A stretch of 64,000 bases of DNA from Blasia pusilla (taxonomy: Eukaryota; Marchantiophyta; Marchantiopsida; Blasiales), in contig CM114272.1 of NCBI GenBank assembly GCA_050084515.1, positions 17,050,001 to 17,114,000 on the forward strand, given 5' to 3'. Both the position numbers and the translations under genes were made by a program. Position 1 is the stretch's first letter. Each line of letters opens with the position of its first letter. Below, one piece after another: positions 1-11,760 of this stretch. Under the pieces are notes generated by a model. That model saw only the letters and a program-made list of their open reading frames with translations, was not told the origin of the DNA and did no database searches.

Positions 1-633
1 GAGTTTAGAACGGGAATGTATGTCTAAAACTGAGTTGATAGTTCGTCTCTAGGGTAGTTTAAATTTACTTGATAGTTTCACATGGTACAATGATCAAACC
101 ACCAATCAAAAGTCTACATCATGAAAGAAACTCTTAGAGTGAAAAAGCTACTCTTTCTACACTTTCTATCTGGTCATAATGAATCTCAGTATCACAAATC
201 GAGAACAAGTCTTTCCACAGCCTAAACTCTATGATGAAAATGAGATTGAAGCTAGGATGTATGTTTCAGAGGATGACACAGACCATCTTATCTGTAGAGG
301 TTGTTGCCAGCAGCTGAATGAACACCAATCAAGCAGAACAGAAAAACCAGCCATCAGTTATGTGACTCCAACAGGAGATAGAGGCACTTTTAAGCTGCTG
401 CAAAAACTCTTGAATTGTAAACCCAATTAAGGGAACTTAATCTGCCAAGGCCAAATGTGGAGGAATGTTTTGGACAAAGAATTAACAACCTCAACTTGAA
501 GAAGGTCTTACTGGTGCTGTCCTTTAATTTTTAGTGTGATCGAAGTTCATACAGACATGCAACAGTCTCTGAATGTGTCACACAAGAGATTTCTAAAAAT
601 ATTTTTGAAGGAATGTAAATCAATTGGACATAC
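1..633. other. intron or 3' flank of the PWP1-like gene, no exon recognised
   Basis: The last visible PWP1 exon ends at 634 with a GT donor (633-632), so this stretch should begin as its next intron. I looked on the minus strand for the final WD repeats expected in this family and did not find them. Short open frames occur on both strands but none resembles a known protein. Confidence 0.5.
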
Positions 634-3600
634 ATTAGGAGCAGCGAGGTTGTAAGAAACACTGCAGACAGCCTTCTCATGCGCATGTATTGTGTAGAGA
701 GCTTTTGAGGTAGATCCTGTAGTAGGCCTTGTCACAGCACCCACATTCCTTATATCATGACCACAGACAGTTCCATCTTCCAGGCTCACCTGAAATAGGC
801 CACGACTTACCAAGTGAGATACCTCTGAACCAAGTCTGTGGAACTCTATAATGCAAAGATGCACACTCCCATGACTACTTCACACACCATCAGCTAAAAC
901 CAATGTTCTTCACATGTCCAATTGCTGGAGCATAACAAGAACTTATCAGGAAATATTGCTATTTAAGAAAAAAATCCTACCACAAAATTATGTTCTGTAT
1001 GAGGGTCCCATATGAGACTCTCAACATCTGCAGCAACTCCCCACCATATCGCATTGTGTTCTGGTGCTCTCCCATCCACCTTTAATTGAATGACCAATAA
1101 CCAAATAGAGCCTGTAAGTATTAAAGTACATACACCACCCTCCGGTAAAGACAATGGCCAGTTTCCTCATATCTTGCAACCAGATACATATGTATAGAAA
1201 TAGTAGGCAAATAAGCAGATACGAGAAATGATCACTACCATGGCCACAGTACGATCAAACGATCCACTAAGTAGTACAGTTGGCTGCATCTTATTCCAGG
1301 CAACTGCTTGAACCTGGTGAGAAAACAAAAACAGCACGTGAATGTGAGAACGTTGATTTTATGTTGGAAACACACATGAAGTCCACATCCTTATCCAGCT
1401 AAATTTACTTCAATAAGCATAAGACTAAGCTGTTGACTTATACAAGTCCCTCACCATTTCTGAGTATTCATACCATCATCGCTATGCAATCATCCACACA
1501 TACAAACCAACAACATAGCTTGAGATTAAACACTCTCCACACAGAAGAATCGCTCCAACAATCTTTCTTCCAAAGAGGTCCACCTCCAAAACCAGAGTAC
1601 ACACAGCTGTAGCCAGCTAGAAAATATCTGTGCCAAGTGGAATAGCACGAAATGACATCTACCTTGTCATTGTGAGAACAGACAGTGTGCTGGCACTTTT
1701 GAGTGACCACATCCCAGATCTTCACTGTGTGATCAGCACTCGCACTGGCCACTACATTCCTGTTGAGAAGTTGAGTGATCAACAGTTCAACAGCACAGTC
1801 TCTTAAATAACCGGAAACCTCAGTAGGGGAAATGTAGACAAACCCAGTGCGATCAGAGATAAGAAAGAAGAAATATAGAGTGTGAAGAGCTCGAAGTAAC
1901 AAACCGGAACTCTAAATTCCACGCAAGACCAAGAACTGCATCTGTATGACTGCCTTCTTTCAGCTTCACTTCCTGATCCAGACAAAATCATTCAAGGCTC
2001 ACGACCTTCAGAGATGAGTTCCGACAAGCTCAGCCAGGAATCCAAGTATATTGCAGGAACTGGTCACCAAGCAAGGTTCCATATTAGCAACTACAGGCTG
2101 CACTTGTCCAAGCCAGCTAATAGTACCCAGTTAATATTAACTAGAACGCTACACAGAATAAAAGTGTTGAAATTGTTTACATAACCACGATCCACATGAA
2201 TGCAGTCATTGGACCTATGCTGCAAATTCAGCGTACTTGTTTCTTCTTCTTCTTCTTCTTTGACTTTTTACTCTTCATGTCTTCTTCCATTCGCGACGTA
2301 ATAGGTCCTCCCAACACTGCTGCAGGCTCAACCTCATCAATCTGCCAAAATAGAAGTCGACTTGATCAATATCTGCATGATCTTCTCTACTAAGAAAGAA
2401 ATTATGACTGAAAATTGCCTTCATTTAGCTCTAAATAAGTTTACTGATTCAGTTTTCTATCAGGCACATGAGGAAAGAAAGGAAAAATTGAACACAAGGC
2501 AAGAATAATCTTTTTCCTAGACGTGATAAAGAGCAGGTCATCTGTGAACCAAAAGGAAAGTGAAGAGTCTCTTTGAACTACCAGACATGACCTGTCCTGG
2601 AACTAATAGCTCAAGGAAAGCAAACTTTTGCTCAGGTTCTTGAAGACCACAACCATGAAGCTCTATAAAATACTTGGACTCTCAAATACACTAGAATGCA
2701 TTGTAAGAAGATTCTCTTACTCACAATATCGAGATCCCAGATTTCAATCTCAGGTTGCATGGTGCCAATCGCCACAAAGTTCCCTGTGGAGGAGACTGAC
2801 ACAACTTTAATGCTTGCAAAAATTAAGCCAGCCTGACAAGCTTGATAAGCCAAGTACAAGCGTCATAAATTTGTTGATGCTACCATACCCTCATCACAAC
2901 CTCACTTTCGATATCAAATGAGATGTGATGAAGGAGCCACCCAGTGCAGGCAGGCAAACACAACAAAGAGCTACATGCTCATAACCGCCAAAGGGCAAGG
3001 ACACCTTCTTACAAAGCCAGACACAGTACTGCAGGTTTCCTAGTACTCAACAGACAACATAAGGATGAAACAGATTTTAGGCAAACCATCTGAAAGAACC
3101 GAGTACAATCAGGGAAATGAAATTTAAGATGTACCCTTCTCCTTGCCGATAGGCCCACAATCCAGCCAAGCTAAGGCTAATGGGAAAGCTGGCAGCATGA
3201 TATCATGATGGACGTACATGTTACTAGCTCCCTCTTCCCCTTCCTCACCATTTTCATACACCCAAACCTGCAAAGCCACATAGAGAATTGCTTAGACATC
3301 CCTAGTGGCTGCATTAGAACTCCAAAGATGTATTCTGCTCTAGATAAGTCAGATGATGGGAGGAGTATATACTCCCCACTTTCCAGGTTCAAGGCTGAGA
3401 CGCAACCATTTTATCTCAACTACATGAATCTCTATTACGTGTCACTGAAATCTAGCCACATAATCCATCCAGAATTTGAATTTTATATTATTAAGCAACT
3501 TCATGGATTTCATGCAGCGAATTCATAGTGGATACGAATTGTCTTTGATTCAAAGGCCGCAGATATTCTTTTTATGTAAAACCTGTTGATTTCAAGTATG

Positions 3601-4849
3601 CCCCACTTAGGCAAAAATTGATGCTTCATTATTTTGTAGGATGTTTGTGTTCTTGGAATGATCAGTTTCTAAGGTCTGCAATGGATGGATTTAAGATAAT
3701 AATCTGCAATGGCTTCAAACATTCACAGGATGCTTTGAGAAATAAAATAGCCATAAGTACAAAGATCCTTGGTTGACAAAGGGAACAGTCAGTCAACTTG
3801 CCTCTAGATGACTAACATCATCTTCTGTCCGGGCAGTCAAAAGAAGAAGGTCTGAATCTTTGATCGTCATGTCCTCTATTTCTTCTTCTTCATCATCATC
3901 CTGAGAGTAGGCAATTACACCTGTAGGTCAGATCCTCTTTACACATGGTGAGATTTGATTTCCAACGTCCTGATTACAGGGAAGCTCCAAATGAGTCTTA
4001 CAAACAAAAAACTAATTTCAGCCAAGGAATACTCGGCAATTGAACTTCTAGCTCACGCTGGTTTTATTCACGCTTGTAAACATTGCTTGCCACAGTTAAT
4101 GATTCAGACCTGTTTGTTCAAAAGGTAAGGATCCTCCTCATTGCTTGTATAGTAAGCCGCACCAAGCCCTCCATTTCCAAAGAGTTGAATGCCTGAGAAA
4201 AATAAAGCAGAAACAATGAATGACCACAAATCGCAATGACATTTTCCAAAAGCATCCCTCTGGATTTTTCAAAAACATCCCGCTGGTTCCTGCTACAGCT
4301 CATTGCACGGTTGGAATAATTTCATGTAATTATTGAGATAATTTCCACCATGCACTCGTTCAACTATTACTGAACGTACCGGATTCCTCCCCCTCGTCTT
4401 CGTCATCATAGTGTTCCATGTCCAGCTCGGCTAGGTCGTCTACTAGTGTATCCACTCCAATTCGACCTACCGCTTGAACCTGACTGCCTCTTAGGGCATC
4501 GGCCGCGGCCCTTGCTGCAACTATGGCATCAAGTGGTTTATCTCCAGCCAACTCTTCATCGTCCTCCTCAAAACAGTCGTCCTCAGCGTCGGAGCTGCAA
4601 GTAACGACCAGAATTCAAACATATTCGGATAAAAGGAAACGTTTCATCCGACACTGCGTCAGAGAATTCGACTACCCGCACAAAAACACAGGATTGAAAC
4701 ATGCACGAGACCGACCTTCTGTGGACCTCAAGATCGTGGGCAGTTTTCAGAGCTTCCAGCTCATCTTCAGCTGGCGGCTCAGCCTTGAGAGGAAGCGGAT
4801 TGGCAGCCCCTCTGGGCACCCAACACACGGCAGCGATCATGCTAGCCAT
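634..4849 (-). CDS. PWP1: PWP1-like WD40 protein, 12 exons seen, 3' end outside window
   Basis: Periodic tryptophan protein 1 family: a nuclear/nucleolar WD40 protein linked in yeast and animals to ribosome biogenesis and rDNA chromatin. Exons read on the minus strand: 4849-4727, 4581-4380, 4192-4110, 3900-3802, 3267-3135, 2783-2725, 2341-2237, 1972-1905, 1759-1663, 1313-1239, 1079-981, 789-634. All join in phase. The start ATG gives MASMIAAVCWVPRGAANP, the family N-terminus. An acidic stretch follows, then NMYVHHDIMLPAFPL and AWLDCGPIG, WD repeats with EIEIWDLDI and ASADHTVKIWDV, a lysine-rich loop, GSFDRTV, and DVESLIWDPHTEHNFVV. The family has about another 100 residues (last WD repeats), which should lie left of position 1. 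The intron 3801-3268 has a GC donor; the others are GT-AG. Exon 2 uses the acceptor at 4582 because an upstream AG would bring a stop into frame. No disabling change was seen. Family assignment is firm; exact exon ends are read by eye. Confidence 0.9.
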
Positions 4850-5995
4850 ACTCTCAGATTACGCCAACCAGCGATTCCACTCTCCTTTCACCGGCTGTCG
4901 ATTCTGATTTCCCACTGCTCTGTGGACTCCCCCATGAAATTCTGCGCTCCCTACTTTCTCCAAACCCTACTTAACCCGGTCAGTATCAACGCAGCTTCCA
5001 CAGACCGCAAAATGTTCACTTCAGCGGAAACTTTCCTCATCATCTGCTTAAACCCTCGCCCTCCTGTTTCCGTTGTCCAGAGCGGAAATGGCCTTTCAGC
5101 TATCTGTCTCTGGCATAGACATGCCCCGTGCTAGGGCAGGCCTGCGTTAGGAAGACCACAGGTCCCGTGCTGTGCTAGAACCGGCCCTTTCCCGGGAAAC
5201 AATTCGTTTTCTTAGCCAAGGGTTGTTATTACGAAAACAATGTTTTGTTTTGTGCATTAGAACGCCCTTTCCTCACGGGTGAAAATTACCCATGCACTAA
5301 TATACTAATATGTTTTAAGCCTGCATGTTAAGAAAATATTATTGGTGGGAAAAAACAAGCATTCCACTCTTCCAGGCAATTCCGCTTCTCAATTAAATTT
5401 AATTAGTGTGCAGCCTAGAACAGTTTTGTGAAGTGAAGACCGGTGAAAAAAGAATTGTGAAAATGACTTGGATGTAAAAGTGATGGAACTCCTTAAAAAA
5501 AGGAGTAGTTGTGGAGTTACGTGGAGATTAAGTAAAAAAGAGAGAAAAATGTGCGGCAGAGCTTGACCTTAAAATAAATAAGTAGATCAGATTTAATATT
5601 TGATTTAATGAAGTGGTAAAGAAGAAAGAGAGTGAAATTGAGGAGAAATGAGACATTCATTATGAACATGAACGACTTAAAAATGTTGTGGGAAGTGTAT
5701 AGTGGTTGCATTGCGCACTTGGCGGTGGTATTGTGTGCTACTTATTTGGAATTACGGTGGAGAAGATGTCAAAGTTATGACAGACTGAAGGGAACCGCAT
5801 GTGAAAGCACTGAAATTGTATGGACTGATGCTGTAATAAGTGAGAATCGAGTGGGAAATTTGTGTTTGGAGCTGCATTTGATAGTAAGCATTTAAGTTGC
5901 ATCAATTGGGATGAAAAACAACAAAAGTAACATCTTGATATCTCCCAAATTTTGGATTCGTGATATATTTTAATTGGAGCCGATGTGGTGTTGTT
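4850..5995. other. upstream region of the PWP1-like gene and intergenic DNA
   Basis: The first 200-300 bases left of the start codon (minus-strand sense) are C/T-rich and are the likely promoter and 5' leader of the PWP1-like gene. No clear TATA box was found. From about 5150 the DNA becomes AT-rich with no gene or recognisable repeat. An open plus-strand frame across 4523-5134 lies antisense to the first two PWP1 exons and looks like a shadow. Confidence 0.45.
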
Positions 5996-6796
5996 GTGAT
6001 GTTTTGAGTTACAAGTAAGATGCTCTTGCGATGCACGGGAAATAAAAAAGTGTTTGAAGAGCTAGTGTATAGCCCGTGAAGGGAAAAGATTAATGATGCT
6101 GCACATAAATTCAAATTTTTTTCTTGTTGCCCGTAGCATGTGAAACATTTTCTCGTTGTCCAGATGCCACGTGCGATGCAAGGGAAGTAAAAAAAGTGTT
6201 TGAAGAGCTAGTGTATAGCATGTAAAGGGAAGAGATTAATGATGCTCTACATAAATTCAAAATTTTTTCTTGCTACCCGTAGCATGTGAAACATTTTCTT
6301 GCTGCCAAGTTGCCATGTGTCAAGCAAAGAGGTGTTTGCAAATCAAGAAGACACTCTCCCCTAACAATATAGATAAGGTGCCCGTGCCATGCAAGGGAAA
6401 TAAAAAAGTGTTTGAAGAGCTAGTGTGTATTCGTGAAGGAAGGAGATTGATGATCTGCACATAAATTCAATTTTTTTTCTTGTTGCCCGTAGCATGTGAA
6501 ACATTTTCTTGCTGCTCAATTGCCATGTGTCAAGTAGAGAGGTGTTTGCAAATCAAGAAGGCACTCTCCTATAATAATATAGATGAGGTGTCTGTGCGAT
6601 GGAAGGGAAATAAAAAAATGTTTAAAGAGCTAGTGTATAGCCCGTGAAGGGAAGAGATTAATGATGCTCTATATAAATTCAAAATTTTCTTTTGCTACCC
6701 GTAGCATGTGAAACATTTTCTTGCTGCCCAGTTGCCATGTGTCAAGCAGAGAGGTGTTTGAAAATCAAGAAGGCACTCTCCCATAATAATAAAGAT
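5996..6796 (-). repeat. tandem ~211-bp repeat, four units, Helitron-like ends
   Basis: Four head-to-tail units are marked by the recurring word GTAGCATGTGAAACATTTTC at 6133, 6279, 6489 and 6701, giving spacings of 146, 210 and 212 bases. The first unit lacks about 65 bases. Read on the minus strand, each unit begins TCTATATTATTAT and ends near an imperfect hairpin of the type CCCTTGCATGGCACGGG. A TC start and a short GC-rich 3' hairpin are typical of plant Helitrons, but the expected CTRR terminus is not clean (CTTA or CTCA is seen). It may be a small non-autonomous Helitron-like element in tandem; the tandem repeat itself is certain. Confidence 0.7.
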
Positions 6797-7203
6797 TATA
6801 GTGTTGGGGTTTAATCTTATGACGTGGTACTTGGAATTGAGGAGAAGAAAGCAATAAAAGAGGGAGAAATTTTCTCTGCAGTATCTAAGGTAGAGCAGCG
6901 GGAATTTTGAGTTTACAACAAAGGTTACAGATTGGAACAAAAAAAGTAATTGTCTATGAAAACAAGCATATGAGCAAGAGAAAAAAAGTAGACATGTGAA
7001 GTGAGGTGAAAAGTTTTTCTGTTTGAGTAGTTGAACAAAATACTCAATAAAGTCACTGGAATAAAAATTCTAGGTAGGTCTAAAAGCCTATAGATGATCT
7101 CAGCAAAGAGAAAAGAACTGAAATCTGTGTGCTAAGAGGAAATATACTATCCTCTCACAAGTGACTCTACCATGAAGGCTTGGAGAGAAAGCTTTGGATC
7201 AGC
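6797..7203. other. AT-rich spacer, nothing recognised
   Basis: Between the tandem repeat and the first coiled-coil remnant I see AT-rich sequence with no supported gene, RNA or repeat. Confidence 0.4.
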
Positions 7204-7530
7204 CTAAATATATTTCTCAATGCTTGCCAAAAATGCCTTGAACTCTCTCCTTGCCTCTTTCAATTTGCTTTTCATTTCATTCAACTCAATGCTTATAGCT
7301 ACATGTGCATCTTGCTCAAGTTGTAAGACATCAACTAGAACTGCTATCTCGGTGTTGAGACTAGTGGAGTGTTCTTGAGCTTCATCCAAGGCTGCCTAGA
7401 TAGAATCATAAACATCTGCAGGAATCCATTCAGGACTACTATCCCAGTTAGCGGAGTTGCTTGTGTACCCTTGCTAGAATTCCTCACATTCCTAAATGTT
7501 ACTCCAAACCAGGATAAAGAAGAAGTACAA
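7204..7530 (-). pseudogene. coiled-coil ORF remnant, left copy
   Basis: Minus-strand reading gives ADVYDSI, a stop, then AALDEAQEHSTSLNTEI and a heptad-like Leu/Glu/Lys-rich helix ending KEARREFKAFLASIEKYI. The right copy at 12753-13185 on the plus strand has the same order: HVYHNIFKALSDSINTS, LTREIEALHNMLEDA and ATREEFKEFSKEI. Matching residues and order show they are one family. The function is unknown. On this strand the ORF lies downstream of the PIF1 helicase piece and the conserved unknown domain, so it may be the last gene of a mobile cassette. An in-frame stop and poor flanks mark it as decayed. A 22-base direct duplication sits near 7509-7550. Confidence 0.5.
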
Positions 7531-8220
7531 ACCAGGATAAAGAAGAAATACATATGGATTTAAAGAGAGAAGTGACTTATTTACATAAAGACGATCAATA
7601 GGAAATGGAGGCAAGTAAATATAATAATATATAGAAAATTTAGGAAGAATGTACGTGTGCCCATGAAGTGGGAAGCATGATACAAAAATATGACCAAGAG
7701 TTGCAATATGACTATTACAATGAGATCGAAATCAATTAAATAAAGCAAGGACAAGCATAAGTCTGGATTTGCTCATATACGATAAGAAATCAGAATTATA
7801 GCAAGTAGAGAAACTTGGCTAATAAGGAAGATTAGAGTTCAGGAAGAACTCAGAATATATATTGCTAGAGAAATTCACATTGACCACAATTGAGGCTACT
7901 TGTTGATGTGTTGATAATCTGAATGGCTATACTTAAAATTGAAGGACATAGTAGAGTATGAGAATGGCAAAGTGGGAACCTTTGAATAGAGCAATTCATC
8001 ATAATAGGGTTTTGAAAAGCATTTCTGGGGAAGCCTATGGAATGGAAGTAATTGGATGAGAAACAAATATGTGCTTGTGAGAGAGTAAAATCTTGTAAAC
8101 TAAAATACATAAGGTGTTAGTTACAACCAGACGTAGATAAGTTTAGAAGCTTAATAAACTCAGCAGAGCATAAGTAAACGCATTTGCAGGAACAGGTATA
8201 CTTAGAGTAAGTACCATTAT

Positions 8221-9000
8221 CTATGTGCATTTCCTTTTGCTTGGAGATTGCAAAGCTGAATCGAAAGTGTTGTTCTGTGGTTGTGGAGGAGTTGTAGGAA
8301 ATTCTTTGGGATCTCTCTGAGATGATACCTTGGGAAGGTTAGTAGTATTAGGAGATAAGATGATAACATCATCAAAATCAGGAAGAAGAGGGAAATGAGT
8401 AGGGTTGTCCACATCAATGGGAATGGGCTCAAAATCTGGCAACTGCCCGTTTTCTTGGGTTGTCTTCATTCTATCTATCAAATGAGTGGCTTTGCAAAGT
8501 TCAAATCCACTAGCATGTTTAGGGGAAAGTGCATCTGGTGCCCAAGAAGACACAATTGATCAACCCTAATTCCACCAGATACAAGGTTGAAAAGTGTGAT
8601 TGCATCTTTTCTTGTCAAGGATGTTTCCTTAAAATCAACATTTTTGAATTTCTGAAGCTCCTTGTGAATCCCTAAACACCACAACAGATTGCGAGGTTCT
8701 ATAGTTAAGAAGATAAATTATACAAGATGAATTGGTACATGAGAAGGAATGAAGACCTTTAAACATATCCGAGGCTGGGGCATCTTTGTTTAGACGACGG
8801 AATTTAGAATCCCACAACTGGCCTTGGTTGATAAGACTCTGTATTTGTCTGCCCGTGACACCATGTTCCCAGAATTAAGGTACCAATCCTAGATTTTCCA
8901 TATATTGCATATGATTATCTGTGGGAAAGATAAAGCAGGGCTTGAATTCTTCGAGCTACACCTAGATATCTAACAAGATCATGCTAGCAAAGTCCAGGTA
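8221..9000 (-). pseudogene. conserved unrecognised domain of a PIF1 cassette, copy B
   Basis: I do not recognise this protein. In minus-strand order: YLDFASMILLDI, a region with two stops, FWEHGVTGRQIQSLINQGQL, WDSKFRRLNKDAPASD, an intron-like gap, NVDFKETSLTRKDAITLF, then GQLPDFEPIPIDVDNPTHF, an acidic stretch and a C-terminus ending SPSKRKCT. Copy A at 10090-10920 has the same blocks in the same order, with similar stops and a KRKCA end, so this was once a real protein. It lies directly downstream of a helicase C-terminal piece in both copies and was probably its fused or adjacent partner. The KRKC-type basic tail could be a nuclear signal (inference). Confidence 0.55.
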
Positions 9001-9291
9001 ACTTGACGAAACCTATGAACTTCATGTTAGATTAAGCAATAGAGGAAAGAAAAGTAGATATGGAAATACATGAGTTGTAGTGGATAACCTGGGCATCTGT
9101 GTGGCTCTGAGTGTGCTAAGGCCGGTGAGAATGAGCATCTTGAATAGTGATTGGATTTGTGTCATGCTTATATCGTGATAACTGCTTGTTTTGCATTGCT
9201 TGAGACACTAATCATAGAGTGCGACCTCTGTTGGAGTTAGCACGTGAAGACATCCTTGGATGGATGCTGCAATCAACAACAGATAAATCAA

Positions 9292-9790
9292 TTATGAACA
9301 GCGAAGAGGAATTTGACCAAATACCGTAAAGTCTACAGGTTTGAATGAACCTAGTATTCTAAGTTGCTCTCTCTTCCTAACCGTGGACATCATGACATAT
9401 GCAAGCCCAATGCCAAACACTACCTTTACAACTAGCAAGCAAGGACCCGTGATCGTGGATCCTTGACTTTTGTGGGCAGTCATGGCATATCCTAAAATGA
9501 GCGGAAATGACTTTTTCATGTACTTTTGATTTGAGTCATACTTGAGATTAGAGAAATTGGTTCTACCTATTTTGATGCTCTTGCCATTAGACTCAAGAAT
9601 AACGACAATATGTACTAGCTCATTATCTTCATAGGGAAAATTAAAAATTGTTCCCAAGGATCCATTAGCTGCTTGTAACTTCAAATTGATATTAGATATA
9701 ATCAGAACTAAAAAATGCACAGCAATTAAAGGTAGCTAGTGGAAAGACTCATTGTTTAGCCATGTAGTAAACTCAGGCTTTGATGGTATG
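9292..9790 (-). pseudogene. PIF1-like helicase C-terminal part, copy B
   Basis: PIF1 enzymes are ATP-dependent 5'-3' DNA helicases; a related domain drives Helitron transposition. This fragment reads LKLQAANGSLGTIFNF, a beta-rich stretch, KKSFPLILGYAMTAHKSQGS (motif V), and GLAYVMMSTVRKREQLRIL (motif VI). The motif VI arginine, the arginine finger, is replaced by threonine (ST for SR), so it could not act as a normal helicase. Walker A and B motifs are not in this piece. Copy A at 11217-11760 keeps SR. Ordinary host PIF1 is also possible, but duplication with the same partner domain argues for a mobile cassette. Confidence 0.7.
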
Positions 9791-9795
9791 TCTTA

Positions 9796-10071
9796 AACAA
9801 CATCAACTACGAAACATCTCTAGAGTCCTCTTCCCTACCATTTGCTGGTAAGTTATTAGTGCCGGTTGGAGATTTCTGCCAGTTACCTCCAGCATGTATT
9901 CATATCAACTTTGATTTTTGTCATGCATGTCATTTAAGTTCATCAATGTTCTTACAATCAACAATCACATATAGACTTACAAAACCAGTTAGGCACCAGG
10001 AAGATAGGGAATACTTAGGATTTTTAAACTACCAACAAATTGAAATACTAATGAAAAAAAAAAAAAGTTGA
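9796..10071 (+). pseudogene. PIF1-like helicase middle part, inverted fragment
   Basis: Plus-strand reading gives SSSLPFAGKLLVPVGDFCQL, then PPACI, and later STITYRLTKPVRHQEDREYL. These match the PIF1 motif II/III region (GGKxxVxxGDFxQLPPV) and the LTxxxR segment after it. These are the parts missing from the minus-strand pieces on either side, but this one lies in the opposite orientation. It ends in an A-rich run at about 10058. It probably comes from a rearranged or nested insertion of the same family. Confidence 0.65.
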
Positions 10072-10089
10072 TATGAACCTATGGAATGT

Positions 10090-10920
10090 TTAAGCACATT
10101 TGCGCTTGTTTGGTAACCTAACTATTCCACTAGGATCGTAAGATGGTCCTAGAGTAGATTTTTCTTTTGGAAGGTCATCAAGGACTATTGGATTAGCTTG
10201 TGTTGTGGCTATAGCAAATAATTTGTGAGGAGTACATCTTGGCTGTGATGATGAAACTACAATGTCATCAAGTTCTGGAAGTATTAGCAGGCTGTGTGGA
10301 TCATCGAGGTTGATAGGCAAAGGCTCAAATTTAGGAAGCTGACCAGCCTCCTTCATTGCCTTCATTTGTCCAAAAGATGGTTGCCTTAACTGAAATGAGA
10401 TCCATTAACATATTTGTGGGGAGGTGCATCTCATGCCTCGATCAAGATGCGCAACTGATCCAATTTGATCCCACTTGAGACAACACTAAACAATCTAGCC
10501 CCATCCTTGCGTATTAATGTAGTTTCTTTGAAATCTACATTTTTTTTATCTCAGTGCTTCCTTCTGAATTCTTGTGAATCATTACAATAAGATTGAAAGT
10601 TAATATTGTGAACATTGTACACATAACAGGGAACTAGATTCTAACATAAAACATAAGCTTAAGTCTATCTGTTGTAGGTCCACCTTTATTGATAGGTCTG
10701 AACTTAGAGTCCCAAAGTTGGACTTGGCTAATCAAGGACTGAATTTGCCGTCTTGTGACTCCATGTTCCCAGAATGCTGACTGATAGCCTAAATTTTCTA
10801 GGTATTTCATTTGGTTTTCAATGGGATTTGTAAATCGTGGATGAACATCATGCTGCTATGAGTTGATGTCATCCAAAATCATGCTCGCAAAGTCCACGTA
10901 AGAATTGGGAATCTGCAGTA
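10090..10920 (-). pseudogene. conserved unrecognised domain of a PIF1 cassette, copy A
   Basis: Same domain as copy B at 8221-9000. Minus-strand blocks are YVDFASMILDDINS, HPRFTNPIENQMKYLENLGY, FWEHGVTRRQIQSLISQVQL, WDSKFRPINKGGPTT, VDFKETTLIRKDGARLFSVV, then GQLPKFEPLPINLDDPHSLL and a C-terminus ending PNKRKCA. Between the WDSKF and VDFKET blocks lies about 120 bases of AT-rich sequence that may be an intron. Stops interrupt the reading after INS and around the LDQLRIL segment. It follows helicase copy A, as copy B follows helicase copy B. No known family was recognised. Confidence 0.55.
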
Positions 10921-11216
10921 CTATGTTAGATAGTTTAAAAACAAGAAACGTACATCAATAAATCAAGTTTTCGATGTGCATTACCTGCTAGGAGTAAACC
11001 TCAACGTTCTATGAAGATATAGGTATCTTTGGAACCTATATGTTGGGGTTAATCTCATGCTTATAAAGAGGGAAGTCCCTGACCAACTTGACATGTGGTG
11101 TGGTTATAGCTAGTCTGGTTAGACTGCTTGGATCCTCGCCCCCTAAATGAGTTACTATGTGATGTCATGATAGTCTAAATGCAATGAACACACAATGGAT
11201 CAGTAATCAAAACTTA

Positions 11217-11760
11217 TTAGAGAATTGTGATCACTTCGAAATCAAATGGAACTAAATTTCCAAAAATTCTTAATTTCTCTCTTGACTTGACACGAGATAG
11301 CATAACATAAGCAAGACCCTGCGCAAAAACTGATCTAATGACTATAAGGCAAGGACGAGAAATAGTGGAACCCTGACTTTTACGTCCAGTAATAGCATAG
11401 CCAAGAACAAGCGGAATTTTTTTCTTGATGTACTTTGTGTGAGGGCCATACCTTAGAGTTGCAAACTTTGTTCTTGAAATTGTAACAAGCTTGTCACTAG
11501 ACAAAATTCTAACTAGAATACCTTCTAGTTCATCATCTTTGTACAACAAGTCAGATACTATTCTATGAGAGTCGTTTGCTGCTTATAACTTGAGGTCTAT
11601 ATTTGATGTAAGCATAACTTTACAATCAAGGGCAAGAAAAGGTAATTGGTGAAAGGTAGCGTCTTTTAGCCAGTTAGCAAAGGCCAACTCATTAAGTGCA
11701 TCTGACTTCACATGAACCTGAATAATACACGCATCACCAAATAGTCATTTTAAAGATACA
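11217..11760 (-). pseudogene. PIF1-like helicase C-terminal part, copy A
   Basis: The reading starts around GDACIIQVHVKSDALNELAF and LALDCKVMLTSNIDLKL, then a stop, AANDSHRIV, IPLVLGYAITGRKSQGST (motif V) and GLAYVMLSRVKSREKLRIFG (motif VI with its arginine intact). The normal motif V histidine before KSQG is replaced by arginine. Copy B at 9292-9790 is the same segment. The N-terminal half with the Walker motifs is absent here; its middle part occurs inverted at 9796-10071. Confidence 0.7.

Noticed and set aside
4523-5134. 203-codon plus-strand open frame
   Set aside because: It lies antisense to the first two PWP1 exons and promoter and has no recognisable protein similarity.
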